64,000 nt of DNA from Brevipalpus yothersi. Its lineage: Eukaryota > Arthropoda > Arachnida > Trombidiformes > Tenuipalpidae. Below the pieces are notes generated by a model. That model was not told where the DNA came from and searched no databases. It saw only the letters and a list, made by a program, of their open reading frames with translations. The stretch spans positions 85,899-149,898 of the forward strand of contig QZCP01000268.1 in NCBI GenBank assembly GCA_003956705.1, written 5' to 3'. Of this stretch, positions 63,924 through 64,000 are shown piece after piece. The translations under genes and the position numbers were made by a program. Position 1 is the first letter of the stretch, and each line of letters begins with the position of its first letter.

Positions 63924-64000
63924 ATGAAGGCCTTTCAGATATTCTCCTATGGCCTCAGGGTCCTCGAGCGTATAAAAATGAGCTCAGGGGCAAGATGATC

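Noticed and set aside
1..64000. CRISPR arrays, tRNA or rRNA genes
   Set aside because: All tandem repeats are simple microsatellites without spacers, and a scan for tRNA B-box-like words gave nothing that folds. A tRNAscan or Infernal run would settle it.

Overview
The window is eukaryotic nuclear DNA. It is AT-rich, has split genes with GT-AG introns, and is full of GA/CT microsatellites. Gene content (an arthropod-style insulin-like peptide, a crossveinless-2/BMPER-like protein, BBS9, DAP1, SETD1 and a CELF/Bruno protein) points to an arthropod. My best guess is an acariform mite, from the compact mixture of short introns and short intergenic gaps; that is inference, not a match. No prokaryotic features, CRISPR arrays or convincing RNA genes were seen.

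Layout. 1-2467: non-coding with GA tracts. 2468-5430 (+): two-exon insulin-like peptide gene, with B chain and A chain on separate exons and a phase-1 intron in the C-peptide. 5431-7913: non-coding, with a perfect 43-bp-arm inverted repeat at 6164-6267. 7914-9070 (+): UBE2E-type ubiquitin-conjugating enzyme with a long Ser/Asn-rich N-terminus. 11326-about 12970 (-): secreted VWC+VWD protein of BMPER type, 5' end unresolved. 14211-20650 (+): BBS9 in six exons. 21348-23125 (-): DAP1 in three exons. 24838-29848 (+): SETD1-type histone H3K4 methyltransferase in six exons. 30935-60326 (+): CELF/Bruno-family RNA-binding protein in nine exons, with a 25.4-kb first intron that fills about 40% of the window and carries a dozen long GA/CT tracts. 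61422-63923: degraded coding sequence with a ubiquitin-specific-protease-like core and repeated in-frame stops, containing a partial internal duplication.

The genes do not form a pathway. They are ordinary, independently transcribed nuclear genes in mixed orientation: BBS9 and DAP1 converge, DAP1 and SETD1 diverge, the VWC/VWD gene and BBS9 diverge. Exon models were built by hand from reading frame, splice dinucleotides and phase. For BBS9, DAP1, SETD1, CELF, UBE2E and the insulin-like gene every junction keeps phase and family-conserved sequence continues across it. The most unusual items are the long perfect hairpin, the CELF gene that starts directly at an RRM2-like domain (no RRM1), the VWD domain that has lost the GDPH cleavage motif, and the decaying USP-like locus at the right edge.
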